DNA of 39,827 bases from an uncultured Chitinophaga sp. (GCF_946479755.1 NZ_CAMLHC010000052.1:1-39827); one strand, 5' to 3'. Shown: positions 24,859 to 33,044, counted from the stretch's first letter. Numbers and translations: made by a program. The notes: generated by a model not told the origin, from the sequence alone.

Positions 24859-24984
24859 ATTTTATGGAAGATTTGATCAAAATAGATTTATTTCAAAAAC
24901 AAAACATGATATAAGTTGTTGATAATCAATTTTTTAATTTAAAATTTGTTCCAAATACGAAGTATAGCTAATTTGTAGTTATAT

Positions 24985-25515
24985 ATGGTTTCCTTTTTTG
25001 AAAAAATAATAGCGATACTTCATGAACTCAACATCCCATATATGCTCTCGGGTAGCGTGGCGATGAGTTTATATATCGTACCAAGGGCAACAAGGGATTT
25101 TGACTTTATTATACATCTTGAATCTAAAGACATTGACCGCTTTATTGCAAATTTCGAGAATGGGTATTATTGTGATAGAGATGCCATACAAGATGCAATA
25201 AATCGTCGAAGCATGTTTAATATTATCGACCATGCCTCTGGCTTTAAAGCAGATTTTGTTGTTTTGAAACCTGATCCATTCAGACAGATGGAATTCAGCA
25301 GAAGGATAAAGATGGATTTCTATGGCCAAGTAGTCTATGTGGTTTCAGTTGAAGATCTGCTTATTTCTAAACTCATATGGATTCAGACTTTACAATCTGC
25401 AGTACAAATGGAGGATATTAAAAATCTGGCTTCACTGGAAAACCTGGACTGGAACTATATTAAAACCTGGATTGACAAACTTAAATTGAATTCTTTTAAT
25501 CTCCTTGAAAGATGA
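24985..25515 (+). CDS. Nucleotidyltransferase fold protein (DUF6036/AbiEii-like)
   Basis: 176 residues. The N-terminus (ILHELNIPYMLSGSVAMSLYIVPRATRDFDFII) contains the nucleotidyltransferase core: Gly23-Ser24 and the metal-binding pair Asp38 and Asp40. Further motifs are ADFVVLK and VVSVEDLLISKLIW, typical of the DUF6036/AbiEii-like group. Some members are toxins that modify tRNA or other nucleic acid; others are unknown. The stop overlaps the ATG of the 60-residue partner gene (ATGA). Codon use is AT-rich, unlike the flanking genes, which fits transfer. It lies in the putative tRNA-bounded insert. Confidence 0.82.
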   Translation: MVSFFEKIIAILHELNIPYMLSGSVAMSLYIVPRATRDFDFIIHLESKDIDRFIANFENGYYCDRDAIQDAINRRSMFNIIDHASGFKADFVVLKPDPFRQMEFSRRIKMDFYGQVVYVVSVEDLLISKLIWIQTLQSAVQMEDIKNLASLENLDWNYIKTWIDKLKLNSFNLLER

Positions 25516-25694
25516 CCGATACGCCCGACCACATAAAACAATTGCAGCTTAAAATCTGGCTTTCCAAGTCTCCGGGGGAAAGACTTAGACAAATGATGGA
25601 GGATAATACAGCTCTACATTCCTTTTGGAGGACAGCAAAAGAACAAAAGGGAAAAGCATCTAGCCATCCCTCTCAGCCCAATACAAATCAATAA
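25512..25694 (+). CDS. Small partner protein of the nucleotidyltransferase
   Basis: 60 residues, with no known domain. The core IKQLQLKIWLSKSPGERLRQMMEDNTALHSFWRTAKEQ is predicted to be helical; the last ~15 residues are polar and probably disordered. It overlaps the nucleotidyltransferase gene by four bases. I recall similar short proteins (with an xxxRLRxxxxDNxxLxxFW pattern) next to related nucleotidyltransferases in other Bacteroidota, but cannot verify this. It may be an antitoxin, a substrate or a subunit; its role is unknown. Confidence 0.65.
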   Translation: MTDTPDHIKQLQLKIWLSKSPGERLRQMMEDNTALHSFWRTAKEQKGKASSHPSQPNTNQ

Positions 25695-26058
25695 GAGCTG
25701 GACAATTGTCGAACTCATTTATACAGACTTTAAAGGCTATTGGAGAGTTTGTAATAAAGTTATCTTAGCAACAACTTCTCTGATACTGTTACTTGCCGAT
25801 ACTTCTTCCTTTAGGCTTATTAAATGTTTTTTGCTGCTTTTCAAATACTTTTTCCATTAATAGAACATTGACATTATAAAAGACTTTGACATAAGATCAA
25901 TATTTGAAGCGAACAAAAACTTATGAGGTTACTCAATATAAAAAATAGTATCCAGTGGATCGAATTCAACAAATTCAACTGAGGCGCTAAAAAGAAAGGC
26001 AACAAGATTCGAACTAAGACAGATTGATATAGAGGAAGTTAAACCAATCGCTTTAAAA
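25695..26058. other. AT-rich region without a gene, with tRNA T-arm fragments
   Basis: No convincing ORF. A 13-base match to the tRNA-Pro T-arm lies at 26003-26015. A weaker one (GGACAATTGTCGAACT) is at 25700-25715. The rest is AT-rich DNA without clear signals. Confidence 0.6.
26003..26015 (-). pseudogene. tRNA-Pro T-arm fragment
   Basis: CAAGATTCGAACT is identical to 26113-26125 inside tRNA-Pro, in the same orientation, about 110 bases away. The bases before it (GGCAA) also resemble the acceptor side. Confidence 0.5.
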
Positions 26059-26091
26059 TAAAAAAACAAAAAACCCGCTCATAAGAGCGGG
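26059..26091 (-). terminator. Terminator of tRNA-Pro
   Basis: 7-bp GC-rich stem (26074-26080 with 26085-26091), loop of four, then a T tract on the minus strand. Confidence 0.88.
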
Positions 26092-26103
26092 TTTTCTTCT
26101 CCG

Positions 26104-26178
26104 TCGGGGCGGCAAGATTCGAACTTGCGACCTCCTGCTCCCAAAGCAGGCGCGATAACCGGGCTACGCTACGCCCCG
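26104..26178 (-). tRNA. tRNA-Pro (anticodon TGG)
   Basis: 75 bases. Acceptor stem CGGGGCG/CGCCCCG, discriminator A, T-loop TTCGAAT and anticodon loop TTTGGGA with anticodon TGG, reading CCA and other Pro codons. The 3' CCA is not encoded. Identical to the visible part of the copy at 1-55. Confidence 0.97.
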
Positions 26179-26267
26179 AAGTCCCCGCGGGTTCCACTTT
26201 TTCAGTACTGTTTTCCTGATTAGTGGAGTGCAAAGGTAGGGATATTACAACGATATTCAAACATTTT

Positions 26268-26329
26268 TCAGATAAAAATCTGATTATTCGTCGAAGATGC
26301 CCTTCTACAGGGCATCTTCGACGAATAAT
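26268..26329 (-). terminator. Long hairpin terminator of the MDR gene
   Basis: A perfect 20-bp stem (26283-26302 with 26310-26329) with a 7-base loop, three bases past the stop codon. Next to it is a smaller stem, CAGAT/ATCTG with AAAA loop (26268-26281). The T run lies in the small hairpin's loop on the minus strand. Confidence 0.7.
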
Positions 26330-26331
26330 TT

Positions 26332-27321
26332 TTAGGCAGACACCGGCATCCGGATGATAATTTTCCCCTGCGCGGTCCCTTTATGCTGGGCGGCGAAGGC
26401 CGCTTTCATCTCGGTGAAGGGATAGACACCGGCGATTTTAGTGGCGATGCTGCCATCGTGCAACAGCCGCGCGATGTCTTCGATAGCGCTTTCTTCGTTG
26501 GTCACCATTTTAAAGGCGGCGTTGAGTCCCTGCGCTGCATAACGTTGCTGCTGCCCTTTGGTAAGACCGGAAGGCAGGTAGAACAAAGGCGCACCAGGCT
26601 TCAGGTGAGGGGCAAACCAGGTAGCCTCGTTGCGGCCGCCGGCATCCAGCACGAAGTCCAGCTGCAGCGGCGCTGCCGTAGCTGCGTCGAAGGTGGCATA
26701 GTCCAATACCTCGTCGGCACCCAGCTCAGCAGCCAGCGCCGTGTTACCCGCGCTGGTCAGCGCGATGACGTAAGCGCCCAGGTGCTTCGCCATCTGCACG
26801 GCATAGTGTCCTACGCCGCCGGTAGGCGCGGTGATCAGGACACGGTCGCCCGCTTTTACGCTGTAATGCCGTGTGAGGCACTGCCAGGCGGTAATAGCTG
26901 CCAGCGTGGCACCGGCGGCTGCTTCGAAGCTAATATGCGCAGGCTTCGCCGCCAGGTGGGTGGCCGGCGCCGCCACATATTCGGCATAGGCCTTACCATG
27001 ACCGGGGAAGCGCACCATCCCGAAGACGGCATCACCGGCTTTGAATTTTGTGACGTCACTGCCCACAGCTGTCACCACACCGGCGATATCCCAGCCCAAT
27101 ATAATAGGCGACACGCCATCCAGCAGGCTGGCAGCGCTGCCGCGGATCGTTTCGCCGTCACGCACGATGGTGAAGTCTTCCAGCGTTTTTATATCCACCG
27201 GGTTGATGGCCAGCGCATGGGTCTTCACCAACACTTCATCGGCGGCAATATCGGGAACGGCTGCTTCGGTGACAGCCAGCGGAGACGCAGGATCAAGTTT
27301 TTCTAATACGATTGCTTTCAT
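26332..27321 (-). CDS. NADP-dependent oxidoreductase (MDR, zinc-less)
   Basis: 329 residues from the ATG at 27321 (MKAIVLEKLD); the frame is open for 86 codons further upstream, but that part overlaps the divergent gene and has no family match. GroES-like domain with INPVDIKTLE (residues 39-48), then the Rossmann loop APTGGVGHYAVQMAKHLGA (from about 165). No zinc ligands; it fits the quinone oxidoreductase/enoyl reductase branch. It is divergent from an AraC gene 130 bases away, which probably regulates it. It is a distant paralogue of the MDR at 21826. Substrate unknown. Confidence 0.9.
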   Translation of the reverse strand: MKAIVLEKLDPASPLAVTEAAVPDIAADEVLVKTHALAINPVDIKTLEDFTIVRDGETIRGSAASLLDGVSPIILGWDIAGVVTAVGSDVTKFKAGDAVFGMVRFPGHGKAYAEYVAAPATHLAAKPAHISFEAAAGATLAAITAWQCLTRHYSVKAGDRVLITAPTGGVGHYAVQMAKHLGAYVIALTSAGNTALAAELGADEVLDYATFDAATAAPLQLDFVLDAGGRNEATWFAPHLKPGAPLFYLPSGLTKGQQQRYAAQGLNAAFKMVTNEESAIEDIARLLHDGSIATKIAGVYPFTEMKAAFAAQHKGTAQGKIIIRMPVSA

Positions 27322-27451
27322 TTTGCGGTATTTTTTAATACGCACAAAGGTAGCCGGGCCTCCGCCGACGCAACGGTAAACAAAAAGGTAACACCGGTAA
27401 CGAGATGGGACAACCCCGGCAGGGCAACCCGTAAATCCGTAATTTAGCGGT

Positions 27452-28306
27452 ATGGAAAAAGCACATGCGCCTTTCAGCGTCAGCATAGAAACACTGGACC
27501 ACTGGGAGAAACGGAACCGCCGGAACAACTTCTTCGAACTGGTATATATCATCGAAGGAAAAGGGGAACAGTGTGTCAACTACAACCAGATACCCTACGG
27601 AGAAGGCAGCGTCTTCCTGCTGCCGGCTTCGGACTGCCATACCTATACCGTCACGGAGAAAACGACTTTTCTGTTCATCCGCTTTACCGCCACTTATTTC
27701 TCCAGTGACGAAGACTGCGTGATCGACTTCGGCAAGTGGTTCTGTCGGCTCAATTTCATCATCGGCAACTATAACCGGCTGCCGGGTGAACTGGTCAGCA
27801 ACCCGACAGACAAACGCCACCTCGTACACCTGTTGCAGTTACTGATGACGGAAACGGAACGGAACGACCCCCATACCCGCCGCATCATGCAGAGCTCCAT
27901 GGTCACCGTACTGGAGCTGATTGCCCGCAACGTGGCGGCGGTGATGTCTCCACAGGCATTATACGAAGAGAAAAAATTTGCGGACATCCTCCTGCATATC
28001 CAGTATCATCTGCTGGATGAAGAGATGGTCTCACCGCAATACCTCGCGGAAAAGTTTCACATATCAACCACTTACTTCAGCGAATATTTCAAACGCAATG
28101 CGCAGGAGACCTACCAGGAGTTCATGTTACGGTCCAAGCTGAAACTGGCGGAAGCCAAGGCCCTGTACACCGATATTCCATTTAAGGAAATAGCATACGA
28201 CCTTGGCTTCACTGACAGCAGTCACCTCAACAAAATGATGAAACGCTTTTATAACAAAGGGATGTCGGCCATCCGGAAAAGTGCTATAGCCGCCCCTTTG
28301 GTTTGA
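27452..28306 (+). CDS. AraC family transcriptional regulator
   Basis: 284 residues. The N-terminal part is a cupin-like sensor (FFELVYIIEGKGEQCVNYNQIPYGEGSVFLLPASDCHTY). The last ~100 residues hold two HTH motifs (VSPQYLAEKFHISTTYFSEYFKR and IPFKEIAYDLGFTDSSHLNKMMKRFYNKGMS). It is divergent from the MDR gene. Its last 23 bases overlap the 3' end of the sulfatase gene on the other strand. Either the MDR gene or the sulfatase/Sus unit could be its target; the divergent position favours the former. Confidence 0.9.
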   Translation: MEKAHAPFSVSIETLDHWEKRNRRNNFFELVYIIEGKGEQCVNYNQIPYGEGSVFLLPASDCHTYTVTEKTTFLFIRFTATYFSSDEDCVIDFGKWFCRLNFIIGNYNRLPGELVSNPTDKRHLVHLLQLLMTETERNDPHTRRIMQSSMVTVLELIARNVAAVMSPQALYEEKKFADILLHIQYHLLDEEMVSPQYLAEKFHISTTYFSEYFKRNAQETYQEFMLRSKLKLAEAKALYTDIPFKEIAYDLGFTDSSHLNKMMKRFYNKGMSAIRKSAIAAPLV

Positions 28307-29891
28307 TTTGCTCATATTCTACCACCCCGGTCCGTTTGGCCCACTCAAAATAAGCGGCCGATAATTCGTTGACCAGCTGCGGATTTTTCGCGGCCACATC
28401 GGTGGTTTCTCCCCGGTCTTCTTCTATATTGTACAGCTCCCAACGATACTGCGGGTAGATGGACACCAGCTTCCACTTGCCTTTCCGCACCGCACGGTTA
28501 CCAGCCCTTTCCCAGAATACCGGCTCGTCACGATGCAGCTCTTCCCCCTGGAAGAAAAGCCGCGTCAGGCTTCTGCCGGGTAACGGGTTCGGTTGTACGC
28601 CTTTGTACTGCTGCGGATACCGCGCTCCGGCCAGCTCATAGAAAGTAGGCGCCAGGTCTATCAGGTGCGCGGTACCACGCGCAATGCTGCCACCTTTGAT
28701 TTTAGCCGGGTACCAGGCGATCAGCGGGGAACTGATACCACCTTCATACATGAAGTTTTTAAACGCTCGGAAAGGCGTGTTGGACACGTAGGACCAGTTT
28801 TTACCCTGCGACTCAAAAGAGCCCGCAGTACCCACCGGCCCAGCATTGCGGGCGGCCCACTTACCTCCCCAGTGCGCTACGTCTTCAGCCGGCGCACCGT
28901 TGTCCGAAATAAAGATGACCAGGGTGTTGTCCTCTTTTTTCAATGCTTTCAGTTTGTCCAGCACCTTGCCCACGCCCTGGTCCATACGGTCTACCATGGC
29001 GGCATACACTTCCATCTTGGCTTTCCATAGTTGCTTTTCATCGTAGGTAAGGCTGTTCCATTCGGGGACATCCGCGTCCCGAACGGCGACCGTCTGCTTC
29101 GGGTCCAGCAATCCCAGCTGCCGCTGCCGCGCCAGCCGTTCACTGCGCAACGAATCCCAGCCGATATCATAACGTCCTTTGTATCTGGCAATATCTTCCG
29201 GGAGTGCCTGCAGCGGCCAGTGAGGCGCGTTAAAGGCGAGATACAGGAAAAAAGGCTTGTTGCTTTTGTTTTGCTCATCGAGGTATTTCACTGCATGTGC
29301 TGCGATCTCGTCGGTGAAATAATAACTGTTATCTGCCGGATGCAGCCGCTGGTTATTTTCCACCAGCACTACCGGGTATTCCGTTCCGAACAACGGCATA
29401 GGTTTGGCATCAAAGTAATCGGCGCCGCCGCCAATTACTCCGTAGTACCGCTCAAAACCACGCTGATTGGGCCATGCGAGGCTATCATTTCCCACATGCC
29501 ACTTACCGGACATCAGCGTACTGTAACCCGCCGTTTTCAGTACCTCGGCCAGCGTGAGGGATTCTTTATTCAGAAAACCCTGGTAGGCGGGCAACCCGAG
29601 GTTAACATCGAAAAAGCCCACACCGGCTTTATGCTGATACTGCCCTGTCATCAAAGAAGCGCGTGTAGGCGCACAGATAGAATTGTTGTAAAACTCTTTT
29701 AACCGCAGCCCTTCTTTGGCCAGCCGGTCCAGGTTGGGCGTGTGGATCTCCGACCCATAAGCACCCAGATCGGAGTAGCCCATGTCATCCACCATAATGA
29801 GGATGATGTTGGGCTTTTTCGTTTGTGCGTGTATATCGCGCGCAACGGCCAGCTGTGCAACAACCGCCAGTGCGATCCCTATTTTTTTCAT
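28284..29891 (-). CDS. Arylsulfatase (sulfatase family S1), secreted
   Basis: 535 residues with a signal peptide ending near ARDIHAQ. Metal ligands Asp35-Asp36 (MVDDMGYSD), and the CxPxR signature as CAPTRASLMTG with Cys73, to be converted to formylglycine. Further active-site residues: Lys130 and His132 (SGKWHVG), His224 (APHWPL), and Asp330-Asn331 (SDNG). It hydrolyses sulfate esters, probably of a polysaccharide given the SusC/SusD genes upstream. No maturation enzyme lies in the window. It is last in a four-gene unit and shares about half of its residues, by eye, with the preceding sulfatase. Confidence 0.93.
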   Translation of the reverse strand: MKKIGIALAVVAQLAVARDIHAQTKKPNIILIMVDDMGYSDLGAYGSEIHTPNLDRLAKEGLRLKEFYNNSICAPTRASLMTGQYQHKAGVGFFDVNLGLPAYQGFLNKESLTLAEVLKTAGYSTLMSGKWHVGNDSLAWPNQRGFERYYGVIGGGADYFDAKPMPLFGTEYPVVLVENNQRLHPADNSYYFTDEIAAHAVKYLDEQNKSNKPFFLYLAFNAPHWPLQALPEDIARYKGRYDIGWDSLRSERLARQRQLGLLDPKQTVAVRDADVPEWNSLTYDEKQLWKAKMEVYAAMVDRMDQGVGKVLDKLKALKKEDNTLVIFISDNGAPAEDVAHWGGKWAARNAGPVGTAGSFESQGKNWSYVSNTPFRAFKNFMYEGGISSPLIAWYPAKIKGGSIARGTAHLIDLAPTFYELAGARYPQQYKGVQPNPLPGRSLTRLFFQGEELHRDEPVFWERAGNRAVRKGKWKLVSIYPQYRWELYNIEEDRGETTDVAAKNPQLVNELSAAYFEWAKRTGVVEYEQIKPKGRL

Positions 29892-29914
29892 GCTAGTTTT
29901 TTTTGATGATGACC

Positions 29915-31549
29915 TTATTTTTTTCTGCCTGCCGGCGATACCGTACCTCCTGTCGGGCCAGCGAATCCTGCCGGACCAACGGGTTTGATCTTGTCATAAT
30001 CGACCACGTTGTTGGCTTTAGCCCATCCATCGTAAGCGGCTGACAACTCCTTCACTACCTCCGGCTGCTGCGCGGCGAGGTCGGTGGTTTCACCGCGGTC
30101 GCGGTCTATATCGTACAACTCCCACTCTTTGGAGGGATAAGACGATATCAGTTTCCATTTTCCCTTACGTACGGCCCTGTTGCCCGCCCGCTCCCAGAAC
30201 AGCGGCGTGGCCCTGTCTATCTCCCGAAGGGAGAAAAATAAAGGCGCAAGGCTCACTCCCTGTAAAGGATTGGTCATAACCTGCTGATAGGTGGCAGGAT
30301 AAGTTGCGCCCGCCACTTCATAAAAAGTGGGCGCCAGGTCTATCAGATGAGCAGTACCACGGGCAATGCTGCCCCCTTTGATTTTAGCAGGAAACCAGGC
30401 GATCAGCGGAGAACTGATACCGCCCTCGTAAGCGCTGGCTTTATACGAGCGGAAAGGAGAATTGGACACATGCGCCCAGCTCTGTTCCTGGTAATCATAA
30501 GAACCAGCGGTACCGATAGGCCCGGAGTTCCGTTGTCTTTTTCTGCCGGTAGGTATAAAGCCGCCCTGAGCGCCGTTGTCGGAGATAAACACAATGAGCG
30601 TGTTATCGTCTTTCTTCAACGCTTTCAGCTTATTAAGGATCTTACCAATGCCCTGGTCCATACGGTCTATCATAGCGGCATACACCTCCATTTTTTTCTC
30701 CCACAGTTTCTTTTCATCATAGGTAAGCCCCTCCCACAACGGTACTTCGGGATCAGGCGCAATCGTTGCATCCGCTTTGATCAGCCCCAGCTTTTTCTGG
30801 CGGGCAATCCGTTCGTTGCGCAACGAATCCCAGCCGATAGCGTAACGGCCTTTGTATTTGGCGATATCTTCCGGGAGCGCCTGCAACGGCCAGTGTGGCG
30901 CGTTGTATGCGACGTACAGAAAAAATGGTTTGTTGGTATGACTTTGTTCCTCAAGGAACTTGACTGCATGACCGGCAATTTCATCTGTCAGGTAATGCCC
31001 TGGTTCGAGGTTAAAGCGTTGATTGTTCTCTACCAGTGGCACCGGTGGCGCTTTATCGGCATAACTGCCGATATCGAAATAATTGCTGGCGCCGCCGATG
31101 AAACCAAAGAACCGGTCAAACCCACGCTGGTTAGGCCAGTAGATACTATCGTCGCCAACATGCCATTTGCCGGACATCAGCGTACTGTACCCCGCCTGTT
31201 TCAGCACTTCCGCCAGTGTGAGGGACTCGCGGTTCAGGTATCCCTGGTAAGCCGGCAATCCCAGGTTGACATTAAAAAAGCCAATGCCGGCTTTATGGTT
31301 GGACTGCCCCGTCAGCAGGGAAGCGCGGGTAGGCGCGCAGATGGAGTTATTATAAAACTCCTGCAGCCGCAGGCCTTCAGACGCCAGCCGCGACAGGTTA
31401 GGCGTTTGTATTTCCCCGCCATAGGGCGCAATATCGGAGTAACCCATATCATCTACCATGATGAGAACGATGTTAGGCGGTTGTTTTTGCTGTGCCATGC
31501 TCCAGCTGAGGCAGGCGAGCAAAGCAAGGGTGGTAAGCATCTTTTTCAT
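29915..31549 (-). CDS. Arylsulfatase (sulfatase family S1), secreted, paralogue
   Basis: 544 residues, signal peptide ending near SWSMAQ. Asp33-Asp34 in MVDDMGYSD, formylglycine Cys71 in CAPTRASLLTG, SGKWHVG, APHWPL and SDNGAQGG are all present. It is the tandem paralogue of the sulfatase at 28284, 23 bases apart, and differs by a Pro/Gly-rich C-terminal tail (VGPAGFAGPTGGTVSP). Two related sulfatases suggest two sulfate positions or linkages in one glycan. SusD lies 22 bases upstream. Confidence 0.93.
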   Translation of the reverse strand: MKKMLTTLALLACLSWSMAQQKQPPNIVLIMVDDMGYSDIAPYGGEIQTPNLSRLASEGLRLQEFYNNSICAPTRASLLTGQSNHKAGIGFFNVNLGLPAYQGYLNRESLTLAEVLKQAGYSTLMSGKWHVGDDSIYWPNQRGFDRFFGFIGGASNYFDIGSYADKAPPVPLVENNQRFNLEPGHYLTDEIAGHAVKFLEEQSHTNKPFFLYVAYNAPHWPLQALPEDIAKYKGRYAIGWDSLRNERIARQKKLGLIKADATIAPDPEVPLWEGLTYDEKKLWEKKMEVYAAMIDRMDQGIGKILNKLKALKKDDNTLIVFISDNGAQGGFIPTGRKRQRNSGPIGTAGSYDYQEQSWAHVSNSPFRSYKASAYEGGISSPLIAWFPAKIKGGSIARGTAHLIDLAPTFYEVAGATYPATYQQVMTNPLQGVSLAPLFFSLREIDRATPLFWERAGNRAVRKGKWKLISSYPSKEWELYDIDRDRGETTDLAAQQPEVVKELSAAYDGWAKANNVVDYDKIKPVGPAGFAGPTGGTVSPAGRKK

Positions 31550-31571
31550 TATACATACTTTAAAAGCGGTA

Positions 31572-33044
31572 TTAATAGTTGACCCACAGCGGGTCTTGTT
31601 TCAGTTTGGGATTGAGGTTCAACTCCCGCTGCGGCGTCGGGAAATGAATATGCCGCGGTGCTGCCTGCGTTTTACCGGCGGCTTTCAGCACTTTCACGTA
31701 ATAGTCCGGCCCGCGCCGTACCAGGTCAAACCACCGCTGGTATTCATACACCAGCTCTTTACGTCTTTCCTGGAACACGGAATCGCGGAAGTTGCCGGTA
31801 CTAAGGCCGGGGGCCACGTCCTGCAGGCGCGCCACGCCCGACCGCTGCCGCACGGCGTCTATCGCCTGGTAAGCTTCCGCCACAGGGCCACTGAGCTCAT
31901 TGAGCGCTTCCGCATAGATGAGCAATACTTCCGCATAACGGATGATGGGAAGGTTTTTGGAAGATTCCCCCGGACTGCCCACCACAGCGGGATCGTAGTA
32001 TTTGTTGAAGTGAGGTTCAAAGGTGTACAGCTTTCCGTCGGAAGGACTGACCATCTGCGTTACAAAGGTGACGGCCTTACGGGCATCGCCTTCTGCAAAA
32101 CTTTCGTATAGCCCTCCCTGTTTGTGCAGGGCGTCAGCGTAGTCACCGTTGATACCGGGCACCTCATTGGGCGCGGAGCGGCTGCCGAGGCTGTTGCCCT
32201 GATAACCGGAGTTCCCCTGAAACTGTGCGGAGAAGATATGTTCAATGCCATTCTTCTTCGCTACGTTGAACACATCCGCAAAGTTCTCAAACAGGCCATA
32301 CCAGTGGCTGTCAATCACCTCTTTGCTTTTCGCGGCCGCTTTGGCCCAGTCTTTCCGGGTGAGGTACACTTTCGACAACAGGCTCTTGGCGGCGCCGGCG
32401 GTTGCCCTGCCGATGTCGCTAGCGCCGTATTCAGCCGGTGCGGGCAGGCTCTCCGCGGCAGTAAGGTCGCTGATGATCTGCGCATATACGTCCGCCTCCG
32501 GGGCCTTCTCTACATACAGCGCTTCGGGCGACAGCGAGGCCGGTTCATGTAATATCAGTGGTACCGCGCCAAACCATCGCACGAGGTTAAAATAATGCAG
32601 GGCGCGCAGGAACTTTGCTTCATTGATCAGCCGGGCGCGCGCGGTTTCGGTGATGTTCTCTTTTTTAATCAGCGCGATGCGGTCGATAGCGATGTTGGAA
32701 ACATTAATGGCATCATAACTCTGTTTCCACAACTGCTCCATCCTGTCGTTGGAGGCATCATGTGTAAGGCCTGAAATAGCACGCACATGCGCATTACGGG
32801 CCCTTGGCCCGGCCTCATAGTCGTCGGTGGCCATTTCCACACCAATCTGAAAGAGGCTGTTGTACAGCGATTGTCCCGTCTCGTACAGCTTGCGGTAAGC
32901 CGCCGTCACGGCGGCATTGGCCTGCGCTTCGTTCTGGTAAAAGTTATCAGTGATCAGCACTGATTCAGGATGTTCATCCAGCTTGGAACAGGAAGCTGCG
33001 GATAAAAGCAGTAGCACACTATATCGTAAAAAGGCTTTTTTCAT
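31572..33044 (-). CDS. SusD/RagB family outer-membrane glycan-binding lipoprotein
   Basis: 490 residues. Signal peptide with lipobox (SAASC, Cys19). The N-terminal part (NAAVTAAYRKLYETGQSLYN), the TPR-like helices in the middle (LINEAKFLRALHYFNLVRWFGAVPLI) and the C-terminal RRKELVYEYQRWFDLVR are standard for SusD. It caps the SusC channel on the cell surface and binds the glycan. It follows SusC by 29 bases. Confidence 0.95.
   Translation of the reverse strand: MKKAFLRYSVLLLLSAASCSKLDEHPESVLITDNFYQNEAQANAAVTAAYRKLYETGQSLYNSLFQIGVEMATDDYEAGPRARNAHVRAISGLTHDASNDRMEQLWKQSYDAINVSNIAIDRIALIKKENITETARARLINEAKFLRALHYFNLVRWFGAVPLILHEPASLSPEALYVEKAPEADVYAQIISDLTAAESLPAPAEYGASDIGRATAGAAKSLLSKVYLTRKDWAKAAAKSKEVIDSHWYGLFENFADVFNVAKKNGIEHIFSAQFQGNSGYQGNSLGSRSAPNEVPGINGDYADALHKQGGLYESFAEGDARKAVTFVTQMVSPSDGKLYTFEPHFNKYYDPAVVGSPGESSKNLPIIRYAEVLLIYAEALNELSGPVAEAYQAIDAVRQRSGVARLQDVAPGLSTGNFRDSVFQERRKELVYEYQRWFDLVRRGPDYYVKVLKAAGKTQAAPRHIHFPTPQRELNLNPKLKQDPLWVNY

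Larger units (their letters stand above)
24428..24984. other. 557-base AT-rich region without a full gene
   Basis: Contains the promoter region of the propeller gene on the right-to-left strand, then AT-rich DNA of different character. It carries a terminator (24789-24826) and a tRNA 3'-end remnant (24827-24858). A weak resemblance to the same remnant appears near 24698-24732 (GGGCAACGCGA ... AAATTCGGAG). Upstream of 24985, TTTG at 24955-24958 and TAATTTG at 24969-24975 may belong to a promoter but are not well spaced. Confidence 0.6.
24826..26109. mobile_element. Putative small insertion at the 3' end of tRNA-Pro
   Basis: A segment of about 1.27 kb bounded by the 12-base direct repeat TCTCCGTCGGGG (24826-24837 and 26098-26109), with the intact tRNA-Pro at one end and a displaced tRNA 3' end plus terminator at the other. 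That is the form expected after site-specific integration into a tRNA gene. The DNA is AT-rich compared with both flanks and carries the nucleotidyltransferase pair. No integrase is present, so it would be a decayed or non-autonomous element. Stepwise tRNA gene loss is the alternative. Confidence 0.4.

Noticed and set aside
24985..25694. Complete AbiE or MNT/HEPN toxin-antitoxin system
   Set aside because: The small partner shows neither AbiEi wing helices nor the HEPN RxxxxH motif, so I only call it a possible new pair.
26383..27306. Long open frame on the plus strand opposite the MDR gene
   Set aside because: Antisense shadow of a well-supported MDR gene; the translation has no family pattern.
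27322..27579. 86-codon N-terminal extension of the MDR gene
   Set aside because: Would overlap the divergent AraC coding region and lacks any family resemblance.
30347..31582. 411-codon open frame on the plus strand opposite the sulfatase
   Set aside because: Shadow of a GC-rich coding strand; the sulfatase frame carries every catalytic motif.
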